Both the position numbers and the translations under genes were made by a program. A stretch of 49,435 nt of DNA. Origin: Mycolicibacter sinensis. Its GTDB lineage: Bacteria > Actinomycetota > Actinomycetes > Mycobacteriales > Mycobacteriaceae. Below, piece by piece: positions 15,321-22,610 of this stretch (the stretch's first letter is position 1; each line of letters starts with the position of its first letter). A model generated the notes under the pieces. It was not told where the DNA came from. It saw only the letters and a program-made list of their open reading frames with translations, and searched no databases. Location of the stretch: positions 1-49,435 of the forward strand of contig NZ_LZIN01000087.1 of the NCBI RefSeq assembly GCF_001667375.1, written 5' to 3'.

Positions 15321-16301
15321 CTAAACCGTTGCGGTGACGTCGATCTGGGGACGGAACCAGGCGATCGTGGCATCCAAACCTTCCGCAGCACCGACCTTGG
15401 GCGCCCAGCCCAGCGATTCGCGCGCACGCCGGATGTCGGGGCAGCGCCGCTGCGGGTCGTCTTCCGCCGCGGCGATATGCCGGATCGGTGAGACACTGCC
15501 GGACCGCCCGCGAATCAATTCGGCGACCTCCAGCACGGTCAGCTCATGCGGACTGCCGATGTTGACCGGGCCGGTGACGTCGCAGGCGGCCAGCGCAATC
15601 AGTCCGGCGATCGTGTCATCGACGTAGCACAGCGACCGGGTCTGCCGGCCGCTGCCGGCGACCGTGATCGGCTCGCCTCGCAACGCCTGACCGCAGAACG
15701 TCGGCACCATCCGGCCGTCATCCAGTCGCATTCCCGGGCCGTAGCTGTTGAAGATCCGGGCCACCCCGACATCGGCGGACCGGGCCCGGCGGTAGGCGAA
15801 GGTCAGCGCTTCAGCGAACCGCTTAGCTTCGTCGTAGACACTACGCAATCCGATGGGATTCACGTTGCCCCAGTAGGTTTCGGGCTGCGGATGAACCAGC
15901 GGATCGCCATAGACCTCGCTGGTGGAGGCCAGCACGAAGCGGGCACGGGATGCCTCGGCGATGGCGAGGGCGGCCGCGGTGCCCTGCGCGCCGGCCCGCA
16001 GGGTCGCTATCGGCATGCGCAGGTAGTCCGGCGGGGATGCCGCCGAGGCCAGATGAAACACCGCGTCCAGCGGCCCGAACCGTCCGGGGTCGGCGAATCC
16101 GTCCGAGATATCGGCCTCGACAAACTCGATAGCCGAAAGCCCCTGCACTACAGAAAGATTGGCTTCCGACGCGGTGGTCCGGTCATCGACGCACCAGATC
16201 CGCTGGGCGCCTTCGCCGAGCAGCGCCAGGCACAGCCGGCTGCCGAGAAACCCGGCCCCGCCGGTGATCAGCACCCGCTTCAGCGCAGGGCCGGGGCGCA
16301 C
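15321..16301 (-). CDS. NAD-dependent sugar-nucleotide epimerase/dehydratase (UDP-glucuronate decarboxylase-like)
   Basis: Extended SDR of ~326 residues acting on a nucleotide sugar. The N-terminal GGAGFLGS motif binds NAD; STSEVYGDP and YDEAK (the YxxxK pair) form the active site; NSYGPGMR and VDDTIAGLIAL match the UDP-glucuronate decarboxylase/dTDP-glucose dehydratase group. The start is uncertain: GTG 16301 puts the Rossmann motif close to the N-terminus and lies after a strong hairpin. A TTG at 16349 overlapping the MPT63 stop is possible but would place the hairpin inside the gene. Together with the carbamoyltransferase remnant it may once have belonged to a glycan-decoration cluster. Confidence 0.8.
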   Translation of the reverse strand: MRPGPALKRVLITGGAGFLGSRLCLALLGEGAQRIWCVDDRTTASEANLSVVQGLSAIEFVEADISDGFADPGRFGPLDAVFHLASAASPPDYLRMPIATLRAGAQGTAAALAIAEASRARFVLASTSEVYGDPLVHPQPETYWGNVNPIGLRSVYDEAKRFAEALTFAYRRARSADVGVARIFNSYGPGMRLDDGRMVPTFCGQALRGEPITVAGSGRQTRSLCYVDDTIAGLIALAACDVTGPVNIGSPHELTVLEVAELIRGRSGSVSPIRHIAAAEDDPQRRCPDIRRARESLGWAPKVGAAEGLDATIAWFRPQIDVTATV

Positions 16302-16307
16302 GCCGAA

Positions 16308-16333
16308 ATGGGCCCGATCGCAATCGGGCCCAT
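16308..16333 (-). terminator. Strong hairpin after the MPT63-family gene
   Basis: ATGGGCCCGAT (16308-16318), CGCA loop, ATCGGGCCCAT (16323-16333): a perfect 11-bp stem 12 nt past the MPT63-family stop codon and 6 nt before the likely GTG of the epimerase gene. It fits a terminator or an attenuator between the two genes. Confidence 0.55.
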
Positions 16334-16345
16334 CGCGGCTCGGGG

Positions 16346-16825
16346 TCAAGCCTTGCTCGTCCAGATCAGCACATCCTGGACGCCGTCGTTGTAGACCACT
16401 CCATCCGGCGCCGGGCCGGTGACGTCGAAGTAGATCTTGCCGTGGGCCTGGTCGCCCTGGGCGATCGGCGTCGGCGGGATGCCGCCGGGCACCGGCACGG
16501 TGTTCACCACGTGGTAGGTGGTGCTGCTGGCGGCCCGAGCGTTGAAGTCGTTCACCAACGGGGTCACCGTCCCCTGGTCCGCACGCGCGGTCACGTCGGC
16601 CTGATACAGCTTGCCGTGGGGCTGGTACCCGGGAATCACCACGTTGGCTGGTCCCAGGTTGCTGACCGTGTACGACGTTGCCATCGCTCCGTCGTGGAGC
16701 TGTTCGGGCGTACCGAACGGTTGGATCGCCGGCTCGGCCATGGCGGTGGTCGCGGCGAAAACACTCAGTGCGGCAATTCCGGCTGCACCGGCGGCCGTCT
16801 TGGCCGCAGTCGTTGAGAACTTCAC
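16346..16825 (-). CDS. Secreted MPT63/MPB63-family immunogenic protein
   Basis: A 159-residue exported protein, the same length as M. tuberculosis MPT63 (Rv1926c). The Sec signal peptide (residues ~1-30) has a basic start MKFSTTAAK, a hydrophobic core and an Ala-rich cleavage region (TTAMAEP). The mature domain has the immunoglobulin-like family pattern: VIPGYQPHGKLYQADVT, VTPLVNDFNAR and HGKIYFDVTGPAP followed by DVLIWTSKA. Function is unknown; MPT63 is a major culture-filtrate antigen. A SigF-type promoter lies 76 nt upstream, suggesting stress or stationary-phase expression. Confidence 0.88.
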   Translation of the reverse strand: MKFSTTAAKTAAGAAGIAALSVFAATTAMAEPAIQPFGTPEQLHDGAMATSYTVSNLGPANVVIPGYQPHGKLYQADVTARADQGTVTPLVNDFNARAASSTTYHVVNTVPVPGGIPPTPIAQGDQAHGKIYFDVTGPAPDGVVYNDGVQDVLIWTSKA

Positions 16826-16900
16826 TTCAGACTCCTTTCCGTCGAGTCGTCACCGAGCGGCGGTCCGTTTGCTCGAACAACACCGCCCGTGTCCCAGCGC

Positions 16901-16926
16901 GTACCCGACGGTGCCGTGGGCAAAAC
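16901..16926 (-). promoter_or_regulatory. SigF-type promoter for the MPT63-family gene
   Basis: Minus strand GTTT (16926-16923), 16 nt, GGGTAC (16906-16901). It lies in the 276-nt divergent gap between the MPT63-family and PAS-ANTAR genes, giving a leader of about 65-70 nt. Confidence 0.65.
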
Positions 16927-17101
16927 ACCAACGCAGTTGCGCGGAGTAGCTAGATTGTGGATAGTTACGAAGCTCGGGCGTTCAGGAAGTAGCGCCGGTC
17001 CGGATCGTCCGTGCATTCATTCCTGCGATTCCTGACCGCGGTTTGCCCCGCCGGCCGGTGGAATCAGCTCATACTGTGTAAGTACGAGAAAGCGGGTATG
17101 C

Positions 17102-17770
17102 GTGGTCGGGGATGTCAACGCTCAGTTCACGGCGCCGATAGGCGATGACGACGAGGTCCACAATGACCTCGACCTCGTGGTAGGCCACGGCGAGCCGCAG
17201 CGGGTCGGCCGGTTTCGCTACTTTCTCGGCGAGCAGCGCTGGGAGTGGTCGGACACGGTGGCCCGGATGCACGGCTACGAGCCAGGCACAGTGGAGCCCA
17301 ACACCGAGTTGCTGCTGCAGCACAAGCACCCCGAAGATCGCCCCCAGGTCGCCGAGGTGCTGGATCGGGTCGTGCAGGGCGAGCCGTTCAGCAGCCGGCA
17401 CCGCATCGTCGACACCGCCGGCCAGGTGCACTGGGTGATCGTGGTCGGCGACCGGATGCTCGATGACGACGGTGAGCTGATCGGTACGGCCGGCTTCTAT
17501 GTCGACGTCACCGATGTGCTGCAAGCCGACGTCAGCGCCGTGGTTACCGAGGTCGCCGAGTCGCGGGCGGTGATCGAGCAGGCCAAAGGTGTGCTGATGG
17601 TCGCTTACGGCATCTCCGCCGCGCGGGCCTTCGACATCCTGGTGTGGCGGTCGCAGGAGACCAACATCAAGGTGCGTGATTTAGCGGCCCGGTTCCTGGC
17701 GGCGTTTACCGGCAGGTTGCCGAGCGAGGTGCTGTCCGATCTGGACCACACGCTTTTAACAGTGACCTGA
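17102..17770 (+). CDS. PAS-ANTAR RNA-binding regulator
   Basis: A 222-residue regulator. A PAS_3-type fold covers about 38-140 (FLGEQRWEWSDTVARMHGYEPG; HPEDRPQVAEVLD; GTAGFYVDVTDV). The C-terminal ANTAR domain (about 150-210) has ESRAVIEQAKGVLMVAYGIS and continues with ARAFDILVWRSQETNIKV. ANTAR proteins bind paired hexaloop RNA hairpins and cause antitermination. The PAS input suggests redox or ligand sensing. The start is uncertain: GTG 17102 lies only 2 nt after a GGGTAT element, so GTG 17177 is a reasonable alternative. It is the first of three signalling genes in a row. Confidence 0.8.
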   Translation: MVGDVNAQFTAPIGDDDEVHNDLDLVVGHGEPQRVGRFRYFLGEQRWEWSDTVARMHGYEPGTVEPNTELLLQHKHPEDRPQVAEVLDRVVQGEPFSSRHRIVDTAGQVHWVIVVGDRMLDDDGELIGTAGFYVDVTDVLQADVSAVVTEVAESRAVIEQAKGVLMVAYGISAARAFDILVWRSQETNIKVRDLAARFLAAFTGRLPSEVLSDLDHTLLTVT

Positions 17771-17813
17771 AGCAGCGGCGCGAAGCCTACGCTGGACATC
17801 GCCGCAGATAAAG

Positions 17814-17839
17814 GTTGCCGACGCAGTCGGATTGGGTAG
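17814..17839 (+). promoter_or_regulatory. Possible SigF-type promoter for the STAS-ATPase gene
   Basis: Plus strand GGTTG (17813-17817), 16 nt, GGGTAG (17834-17839): one mismatch in the -35. It would give a leader of ~23 nt for the small ORF at 17862 and ~130 nt for the STAS-ATPase gene. Confidence 0.45.
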
Positions 17840-17861
17840 CCCTCTGAACGTGGTGAGAGCA

Positions 17862-17990
17862 ATGGAGCACGACCACAGGTTGCGCGCTGTTCCCGGCGAT
17901 GCCGCAAAAGGCGATTTCAACGACCTTGAGATGGAGCCGGATCCGCGGCCGGCGGCCAGCTACGGGAGGCGTGATGAGGTCCCGGCATAG
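17862..17990 (+). CDS. Small ORF in the leader of the STAS-ATPase gene
   Basis: A 42-codon frame (MEHDHRLRAVPGDAAKGD and on, ending RRDEVPA) with a GGTGAGAG element before its ATG. It starts just after the likely promoter and overlaps the next start codon by 17 nt. This would suit a coupled leader peptide that controls translation of the STAS-ATPase. Composition is hydrophilic with no motif. It may also be chance. Confidence 0.35.
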   Translation: MEHDHRLRAVPGDAAKGDFNDLEMEPDPRPAASYGRRDEVPA

Positions 17991-18738
17991 CGAGCCGAGT
18001 CGGCTCACGGTGTCGGCGGACACCGCGGGTGAGGCGTGTCTGTTGCGTGCCCGCGGCACGCTGGACAGCAGCACCTATCTCGAAATGCGCGACAGCGTGA
18101 TCAAGGCGGCGCTGGATGAGCCACAGGCCGTGCTGGTCGACGTCAGCGGTCTGGCGGTGCCGGTGCCCTCGGGGTGGGCGGTGTTCACCAGCGCGCGCTG
18201 GCACGTGAGTACCTGGCCCGATATCCCGGTCCTGCTGATCTGCCCCGAACCGGACGCGGCGGCGCGGATCACCCACACCGGTGTGACCCGCTACGTCCCG
18301 GTCCATCCCGACGTCGACAGCGCGCTGGCTTCGCTCGTAACCGACAAGCCCCCGCGCCGCCGGGTTCGCCTGGAGCTGCCGCCTCTCACGAGCAGCCTGC
18401 GCCGCTCCCGCGACTTCGTGGCCGAGTGGCTGAGCAACTGGTCGCTGAACCAGCTGATCCCGACCGCCAAGGTGATCGTCGATGTGCTGGTGGAAAACGT
18501 GCTTCACCACACCGGAAGCCGACCAGTAGTCCGGCTGGAAAGCGCCGGTTCCGCGGTCACCATCGCAGTGGAGGACACCGACGACGCCCCGGCGGTGCGC
18601 CGTGAAACCCCCACCGGCGGCGCGGGCTACACGTCCGGCCTGGCCGTGGTCGGCGCACTGTCGCGCGCCTGGGGCAGCAGCCCCACCCCCCGCGGCAAGA
18701 CGGTGTGGGCGGTGGTGGGACCGGAGAACCAGCTATAA
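17974..18738 (+). CDS. STAS-HATPase fusion, partner-switching regulator
   Basis: A 254-residue protein. The N-terminal ~115 residues form a STAS domain (RLTVSADTAGEACLLRARG; VLVDVSGLAVPVPSGWAVF); the position of the phospho-acceptor serine is degenerate. The C-terminal ~130 residues are an RsbW-type GHKL ATPase with the N-box VDVLVENVLHHTG and the G-box region GGAGYTSGLAVVGAL. Joining antagonist and kinase folds in one chain is a self-contained version of an anti-/anti-anti-sigma pair. ATG 17974 is chosen because GGAGG lies 4 nt upstream. It sits between two ANTAR genes; its target sigma factor is unknown. Confidence 0.75.
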   Translation: MRSRHSEPSRLTVSADTAGEACLLRARGTLDSSTYLEMRDSVIKAALDEPQAVLVDVSGLAVPVPSGWAVFTSARWHVSTWPDIPVLLICPEPDAAARITHTGVTRYVPVHPDVDSALASLVTDKPPRRRVRLELPPLTSSLRRSRDFVAEWLSNWSLNQLIPTAKVIVDVLVENVLHHTGSRPVVRLESAGSAVTIAVEDTDDAPAVRRETPTGGAGYTSGLAVVGALSRAWGSSPTPRGKTVWAVVGPENQL

Positions 18739-18801
18739 CCTGCCGGCTTCGAGTGCTACCTCGCCTCCGGGTATGGAGCGCCGGTTGCGCCGAGAGGGCG
18801 T

Positions 18802-19542
18802 TCACTGACCGGCTCGCTGCCGGCCGACCACCTGGTGGGCCACCTCGGCGAGCGGCATGTTCATATTCTGCGACAGCCGCTTGAGCAGTTCGAAGGCGCG
18901 GACCGCGCCGATGTCGAACCGCTCCATAAGCATCCCTTTGGCCTGGCCGATGACGTCGCGGGACGCCAGCGCGCTGCGGAACTGCTCGTCGCGGCGGATC
19001 ATGTGCCAGGCCAGCGCGGCGTGGGTGGCCAGGGTCAGACCCAGCTCCACCGCATCGTCGTCGAAGGCGCCGGGCGATTCGGCGTAGAAGTTCAAGACTC
19101 CGGCGCTGGTCTTGCCGGTGAACAATTCGAGCGCCAGGACGGATCGGATCGGGGAGTTTTCGGCCACCTCCCGGCAGTAAGCCGGCCAGCGCGTCTCTAC
19201 CAAGATGTCATCCAGGCGAACGAGGGGGTGCTTCCATGCCGCAGTCAGGCACGGCCCCTCCCGCAGCCGGCGCTGAATCTCATCGAGAGCAGCCGCGTAC
19301 TCCCCGGTCGCCGACAACGTCTGCACCTCGCCGCTCGACGTCGTCAGGGTGACGCCGGCGTGCTGGGCGCAGGGCATATGCCCGAGCAGGTTTGCGAGCA
19401 ACTCATCGAGCGCTCCGTCCGCGTCGACGTGTGGCCGCTGATCTAGCGTGTGAACCAGCCCCGCCACATCGCACATGATGTCATTGCGGGCCGTCCCCGC
19501 CATCTCTTCACTCCGCCCAAGGTCGCCGTCCGGTGAATCCAT
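18802..19542 (-). CDS. GAF-ANTAR RNA-binding regulator
   Basis: A 246-residue cytoplasmic regulator. The GAF domain (about 25-175) contains CAQHAGVTLTTSSGEVQTLS, REGPCLTAAW and SVLALELFTGKTSAGVLNFY. The C-terminal ANTAR domain (about 180-240) has ASRDVIGQAKGMLMERFDIG and AFELLKRLSQNMNMPLAEV. This domain order is common in mycobacterial ANTAR proteins, which act on structured mRNAs; ligand and targets are unknown. ATG 19542 has GGAGGA 2 nt upstream. Convergent with the STAS-ATPase gene. The 114-nt gap upstream is AT-rich but shows no SigF-type box. Confidence 0.85.
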   Translation of the reverse strand: MDSPDGDLGRSEEMAGTARNDIMCDVAGLVHTLDQRPHVDADGALDELLANLLGHMPCAQHAGVTLTTSSGEVQTLSATGEYAAALDEIQRRLREGPCLTAAWKHPLVRLDDILVETRWPAYCREVAENSPIRSVLALELFTGKTSAGVLNFYAESPGAFDDDAVELGLTLATHAALAWHMIRRDEQFRSALASRDVIGQAKGMLMERFDIGAVRAFELLKRLSQNMNMPLAEVAHQVVGRQRAGQ

Positions 19543-19656
19543 GGTCCTCCATTCAGTCAGGCGGGGCAACAGTTTCGTGCCCGCGCCCGCTGCTGGAGCG
19601 GAAATCGAGAATCCTCAAATGGCTCTCAGGAGTTACACATTCGTAAATTCCGGCGG

Positions 19657-20883
19657 TTACCCGGAACCCGACGCCCTGGCCGCGGAACGGGCCGGCGCCG
19701 TTGCCGGCAGCAGCCGGTCATACACCCGCATCGTGTCGGTGGCGATGCGGTCCCAGGAATACCTCGAACGGGCGCGTTCCCGGCCGGCGGCGCCGAACGC
19801 GGACGCGGCGCGCCGATCCCGCAGGATGGCACTGACCGCGTTCGCGCAGGCGCGCGGATCCTTCGGCGGTATCAGCAGGCCGGTCGCGTCGTGGACCACG
19901 GTGTCGAGCATGCCGCCCACCGCCGACGCCACCACCGGCACGCCGCAAGCCATCGCCTCCAACGGCACGATCCCGAACGGTTCGTACCACGGGGTACACG
20001 TCACCACGTCCGCCGAGCGCAGCAGCGCCGGCATATCCTCGCGGGCCACCGACCCGTAAAGCGAAACCCGTTCCGCCACCCCGAGGTCGGCGGCCAGCTT
20101 GCGCAACCGGCAGGCCTCCGGGACGGTGTCGAGTTCGGCACGGTCGGGGCCGCCGGCGATCACCAGCTCGGCGGCCGGGACGGTGGTCAGCGCCTCGATC
20201 ACGGTGTCAAAACCCTTGCGGGGCACGAACCTGCCGACCGCGACGATGCGGCGCCGCGCCGACCGCGGCGCCGTCGGACCGTCCGGCGAAAACCGGTCCA
20301 CGTCAACGCCGCACGGCACCACCGAGATCCGCAACCGGTCCCGCCCGAGGCGCATCAACTCGAACACCTCGTCGCTGCAGCCGGCCGTCACCCAGGTCGC
20401 CTCGCGCGCCACCCGCGTCTCCAGCCGCAGCCGTTCGGCGGGACTGGTGTCGCGGTGGCCCTGGTGTCGCTGCTTGACCACACCCAGCGCGTGAAACGTC
20501 TGGACCGTCGGTACCCGGCGGCGCTTGGCCGCCAACTGGGCGGCGATCCCCGACATCCAGAAGTGCGCGTGCGCGATGTCCGGGCGCTCCACGTCCCACC
20601 GCTCACCCAGATACCGCCCGAACGTCTCCATGTACTGCAGCAGTTCGTCTTTGGGCAGATACCGCGGCGGCCCGGCGGGCACGTGCACCACCGTGTAACC
20701 CTGCTCGGTCTCGACCCGCTCGGGCAGGTCGGGATCGTCACGGCGGGTGTAGACCTCGACGCGGTGGCCGCGGCGAGCGAGCGCCGCCGACAACTCGGCG
20801 ACGTGAACGTTCTGGCCGCCGGCATCGGCGCCGCCCAGCGCAGCCAGCGGGCTGGCGTGTTCGGAAACCATTGCGATCCTCAT
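19657..20883 (-). CDS. Glycosyltransferase family 4 protein
   Basis: A 408-residue GT-B enzyme. The N-terminal start MRIAMVSEHASPLAALGGADAGG is a typical GT4 acceptor-domain opening; later come HAHFWMSGI, VGRFVPRKGFD and the nucleotide-sugar E-x7-E region in WYEPFGIVPLEAMACG. A role in trehalose, glycolipid or capsule-type glycan synthesis is possible; donor and acceptor are not predictable. It follows another glycosyltransferase gene by 28 nt in the same direction, and both probably share a promoter at about 21902-21926. Confidence 0.85.
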   Translation of the reverse strand: MRIAMVSEHASPLAALGGADAGGQNVHVAELSAALARRGHRVEVYTRRDDPDLPERVETEQGYTVVHVPAGPPRYLPKDELLQYMETFGRYLGERWDVERPDIAHAHFWMSGIAAQLAAKRRRVPTVQTFHALGVVKQRHQGHRDTSPAERLRLETRVAREATWVTAGCSDEVFELMRLGRDRLRISVVPCGVDVDRFSPDGPTAPRSARRRIVAVGRFVPRKGFDTVIEALTTVPAAELVIAGGPDRAELDTVPEACRLRKLAADLGVAERVSLYGSVAREDMPALLRSADVVTCTPWYEPFGIVPLEAMACGVPVVASAVGGMLDTVVHDATGLLIPPKDPRACANAVSAILRDRRAASAFGAAGRERARSRYSWDRIATDTMRVYDRLLPATAPARSAARASGSG

Positions 20884-20911
20884 CGCGATCCTCCCCTGAT
20901 ACTGACGATGC

Positions 20912-21892
20912 TCAAGCGCACTGCGCCTCGATCACCTGGTCCCAGTCGCTGAGGAACCGTTCGAGCCCGAAATGTTCCGTCGCGTAGTCGCGGGCCGCCT
21001 TGCCGACCACCTCGGCCAGGTAACGGTCGGCGAGCAGCCCGCTCAGCGCTGTCCGCAGGGTGTCGACGTCGGCGCTGACCACGCCTGCCTCCGGCGGCAC
21101 CACCAGCGGCGCCATGGTGGAGGCCACCGCCACCACGGGCATGCCCAGGAACATGGCTTCCAGCAACGACAGGCCCAGCGACGTCCAGCGGGCGGTGTGC
21201 AGGTAGACGCGCCGATGCGCCAGTTCCTTCATCAGCGGCCCGGTGCGCAGATCGCCGTGGCCGGTGACGCCGGCGCAGCGGTGCGCCGCGTCGTTGAGCT
21301 CTTCGGTCCCGATCCCCCAAACGTCGACCGGCACGGATTGCCCGAACGCTCCCAGCAGGTCGGCCCCGACCGTGCGCCACCGCCGCACCGGTTCGTTGAT
21401 CAAGGTGCCCGCCGCCGCGATGTCGCCGGTATAGAGGTGTCCCGGGTCGGCGATGCCATGGTCGATGACCATGGTCGGGGCGCGGCCGTTGTCCCACATC
21501 AGCCGGTTGAAATCGGTGACGTGGATCAGCGGGATGTCGTCGCGGTCGGCGATCGGGTGCCGGCTCTCCACCACGAACGGCCGCGGCGCGTTGTGCTCGA
21601 CGTACACCGCGGGGACATCGACGCCGGGCCGGCGGCCCAGCAGCCGGGCGGCCAGCTCCAGCTCGTGCGGGCGTTGCAGCACCACCAGGTCGATGTCCTG
21701 GTCGTGCAGTCGGCCCGCCGGGATCTCGGACGCCCGCGGCCAGTCGCGGCCGCTGAGTCCGCGCCCATCCGGATCGCGGGGAGCGTTGACCGGAAGGAGG
21801 TAGCGGTGCGCACCCGCAACGAAGGCATCCATCCACGAGCCGTGCACGTGCCAGACGAGCACGGAACGCGGGGTGGTCTGCGGAAACGTCAT
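20912..21892 (-). CDS. GT-B glycosyltransferase, single-domain signature
   Basis: A 326-residue protein with GT4-like features: an N-terminal strand VLVWHVHGSWMDAFV, a central VYVEHNAPR and DFNRLMWDNG, and a C-terminal LHTARWTSLGLSLLEAMFLG, in which E-x-M-F-x-G matches the donor-binding helix. It is shorter than usual for GT4 and seems to keep both half domains in reduced form. ATG 21892 lies 9 nt after a GGGATA element with GTTT 15 nt further up. It forms a pair with the GT4 gene downstream. Confidence 0.75.
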   Translation of the reverse strand: MTFPQTTPRSVLVWHVHGSWMDAFVAGAHRYLLPVNAPRDPDGRGLSGRDWPRASEIPAGRLHDQDIDLVVLQRPHELELAARLLGRRPGVDVPAVYVEHNAPRPFVVESRHPIADRDDIPLIHVTDFNRLMWDNGRAPTMVIDHGIADPGHLYTGDIAAAGTLINEPVRRWRTVGADLLGAFGQSVPVDVWGIGTEELNDAAHRCAGVTGHGDLRTGPLMKELAHRRVYLHTARWTSLGLSLLEAMFLGMPVVAVASTMAPLVVPPEAGVVSADVDTLRTALSGLLADRYLAEVVGKAARDYATEHFGLERFLSDWDQVIEAQCA

Positions 21893-21901
21893 AACCGCTT
21901 G

Positions 21902-21926
21902 TATCCCGCGGCGTTGGTGTCTAAAC
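21902..21926 (-). promoter_or_regulatory. Possible SigF-like leaderless promoter for the glycosyltransferase pair
   Basis: Minus strand GTTT (21926-21923), 15 nt, GGGATA (21907-21902), ending 9 nt before ATG 21892. The -10 departs from GGGTA, so confidence rests mainly on the spacing shared with the other boxes here. Confidence 0.35.
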
Positions 21927-22175
21927 GCGGAAACGATCCTCTAAGCGGTTTGCTGCGAACGAATTCGCGGAGAACTTTCCGGAGAACCGTTACCGATCCG
22001 TTGCAAAGTCGCGCGCTTCGGCGTAAGTTCACGAGTAGGTTGAGTTCACAGCCACCCGGAGGACGCGTACCACGCACGCCAGGGAGGCTCACTCCCTAGC
22101 TACTCATCCGCGCAGGGTGTAACTCGCGTCGGGCGCGATCCACCAGTTACGAATCTCGACTGATGGAGTGATCCA

Positions 22176-22610
22176 ATGCCTGCACTCAAAGTGAGGGAGC
22201 CGGCGACACCGGCGCCTCGCATAGATACCGTCCCGCCCTCTGATACCTGGGAAAGTCCCACCGCCCGTTGCGTCGCCCGCTGGGGGCGTTCCGGCGTGGT
22301 GGTCAGCGTGTGCGGCGAACTCGACGCCTCCAATACCGCTCAGCTGACCGACTACGTGCAGCACTGCGCCGCTTACTGCGAATGGCTGATTCTCGACCTC
22401 AACGACCTGGAATTCATTGGTACCGCAGGGTTCTCCGCGCTGAAGGCGATCACTTCCCAGTGTGCCGACGCGATGACCTACTGCACGACCGTGCCGGGCC
22501 CGGCGGTAACCCGACTCTTGCGGATCTGCGATCCCACCAACGCTGTGTCAACGACGGCGTCGGTGGCCGAGGCGCTTGCCGGCGTGCAGGAATTGCGGCG
22601 GGTGCACTAA
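22176..22610 (+). CDS. Stand-alone STAS protein (anti-anti-sigma factor type)
   Basis: A 144-residue protein: ~38 unstructured residues, then a STAS domain (VVVSVCGELDASNTAQLTDY; LILDLNDLEFIGTAGFSALK). The usual DSSG phosphorylation loop reads GTAG, with Thr in the place of the phosphorylated Ser. Such proteins bind RsbW-type kinases and free the sigma factor when unphosphorylated. GGAG lies 7 nt before ATG 22176. The upstream 283-nt gap contains a 6-bp hairpin (AGGGAG/CTCCCT, 22081-22097) but no clear promoter. Candidate partner for RsbW or the ATPases in this window. Confidence 0.8.
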   Translation: MPALKVREPATPAPRIDTVPPSDTWESPTARCVARWGRSGVVVSVCGELDASNTAQLTDYVQHCAAYCEWLILDLNDLEFIGTAGFSALKAITSQCADAMTYCTTVPGPAVTRLLRICDPTNAVSTTASVAEALAGVQELRRVH

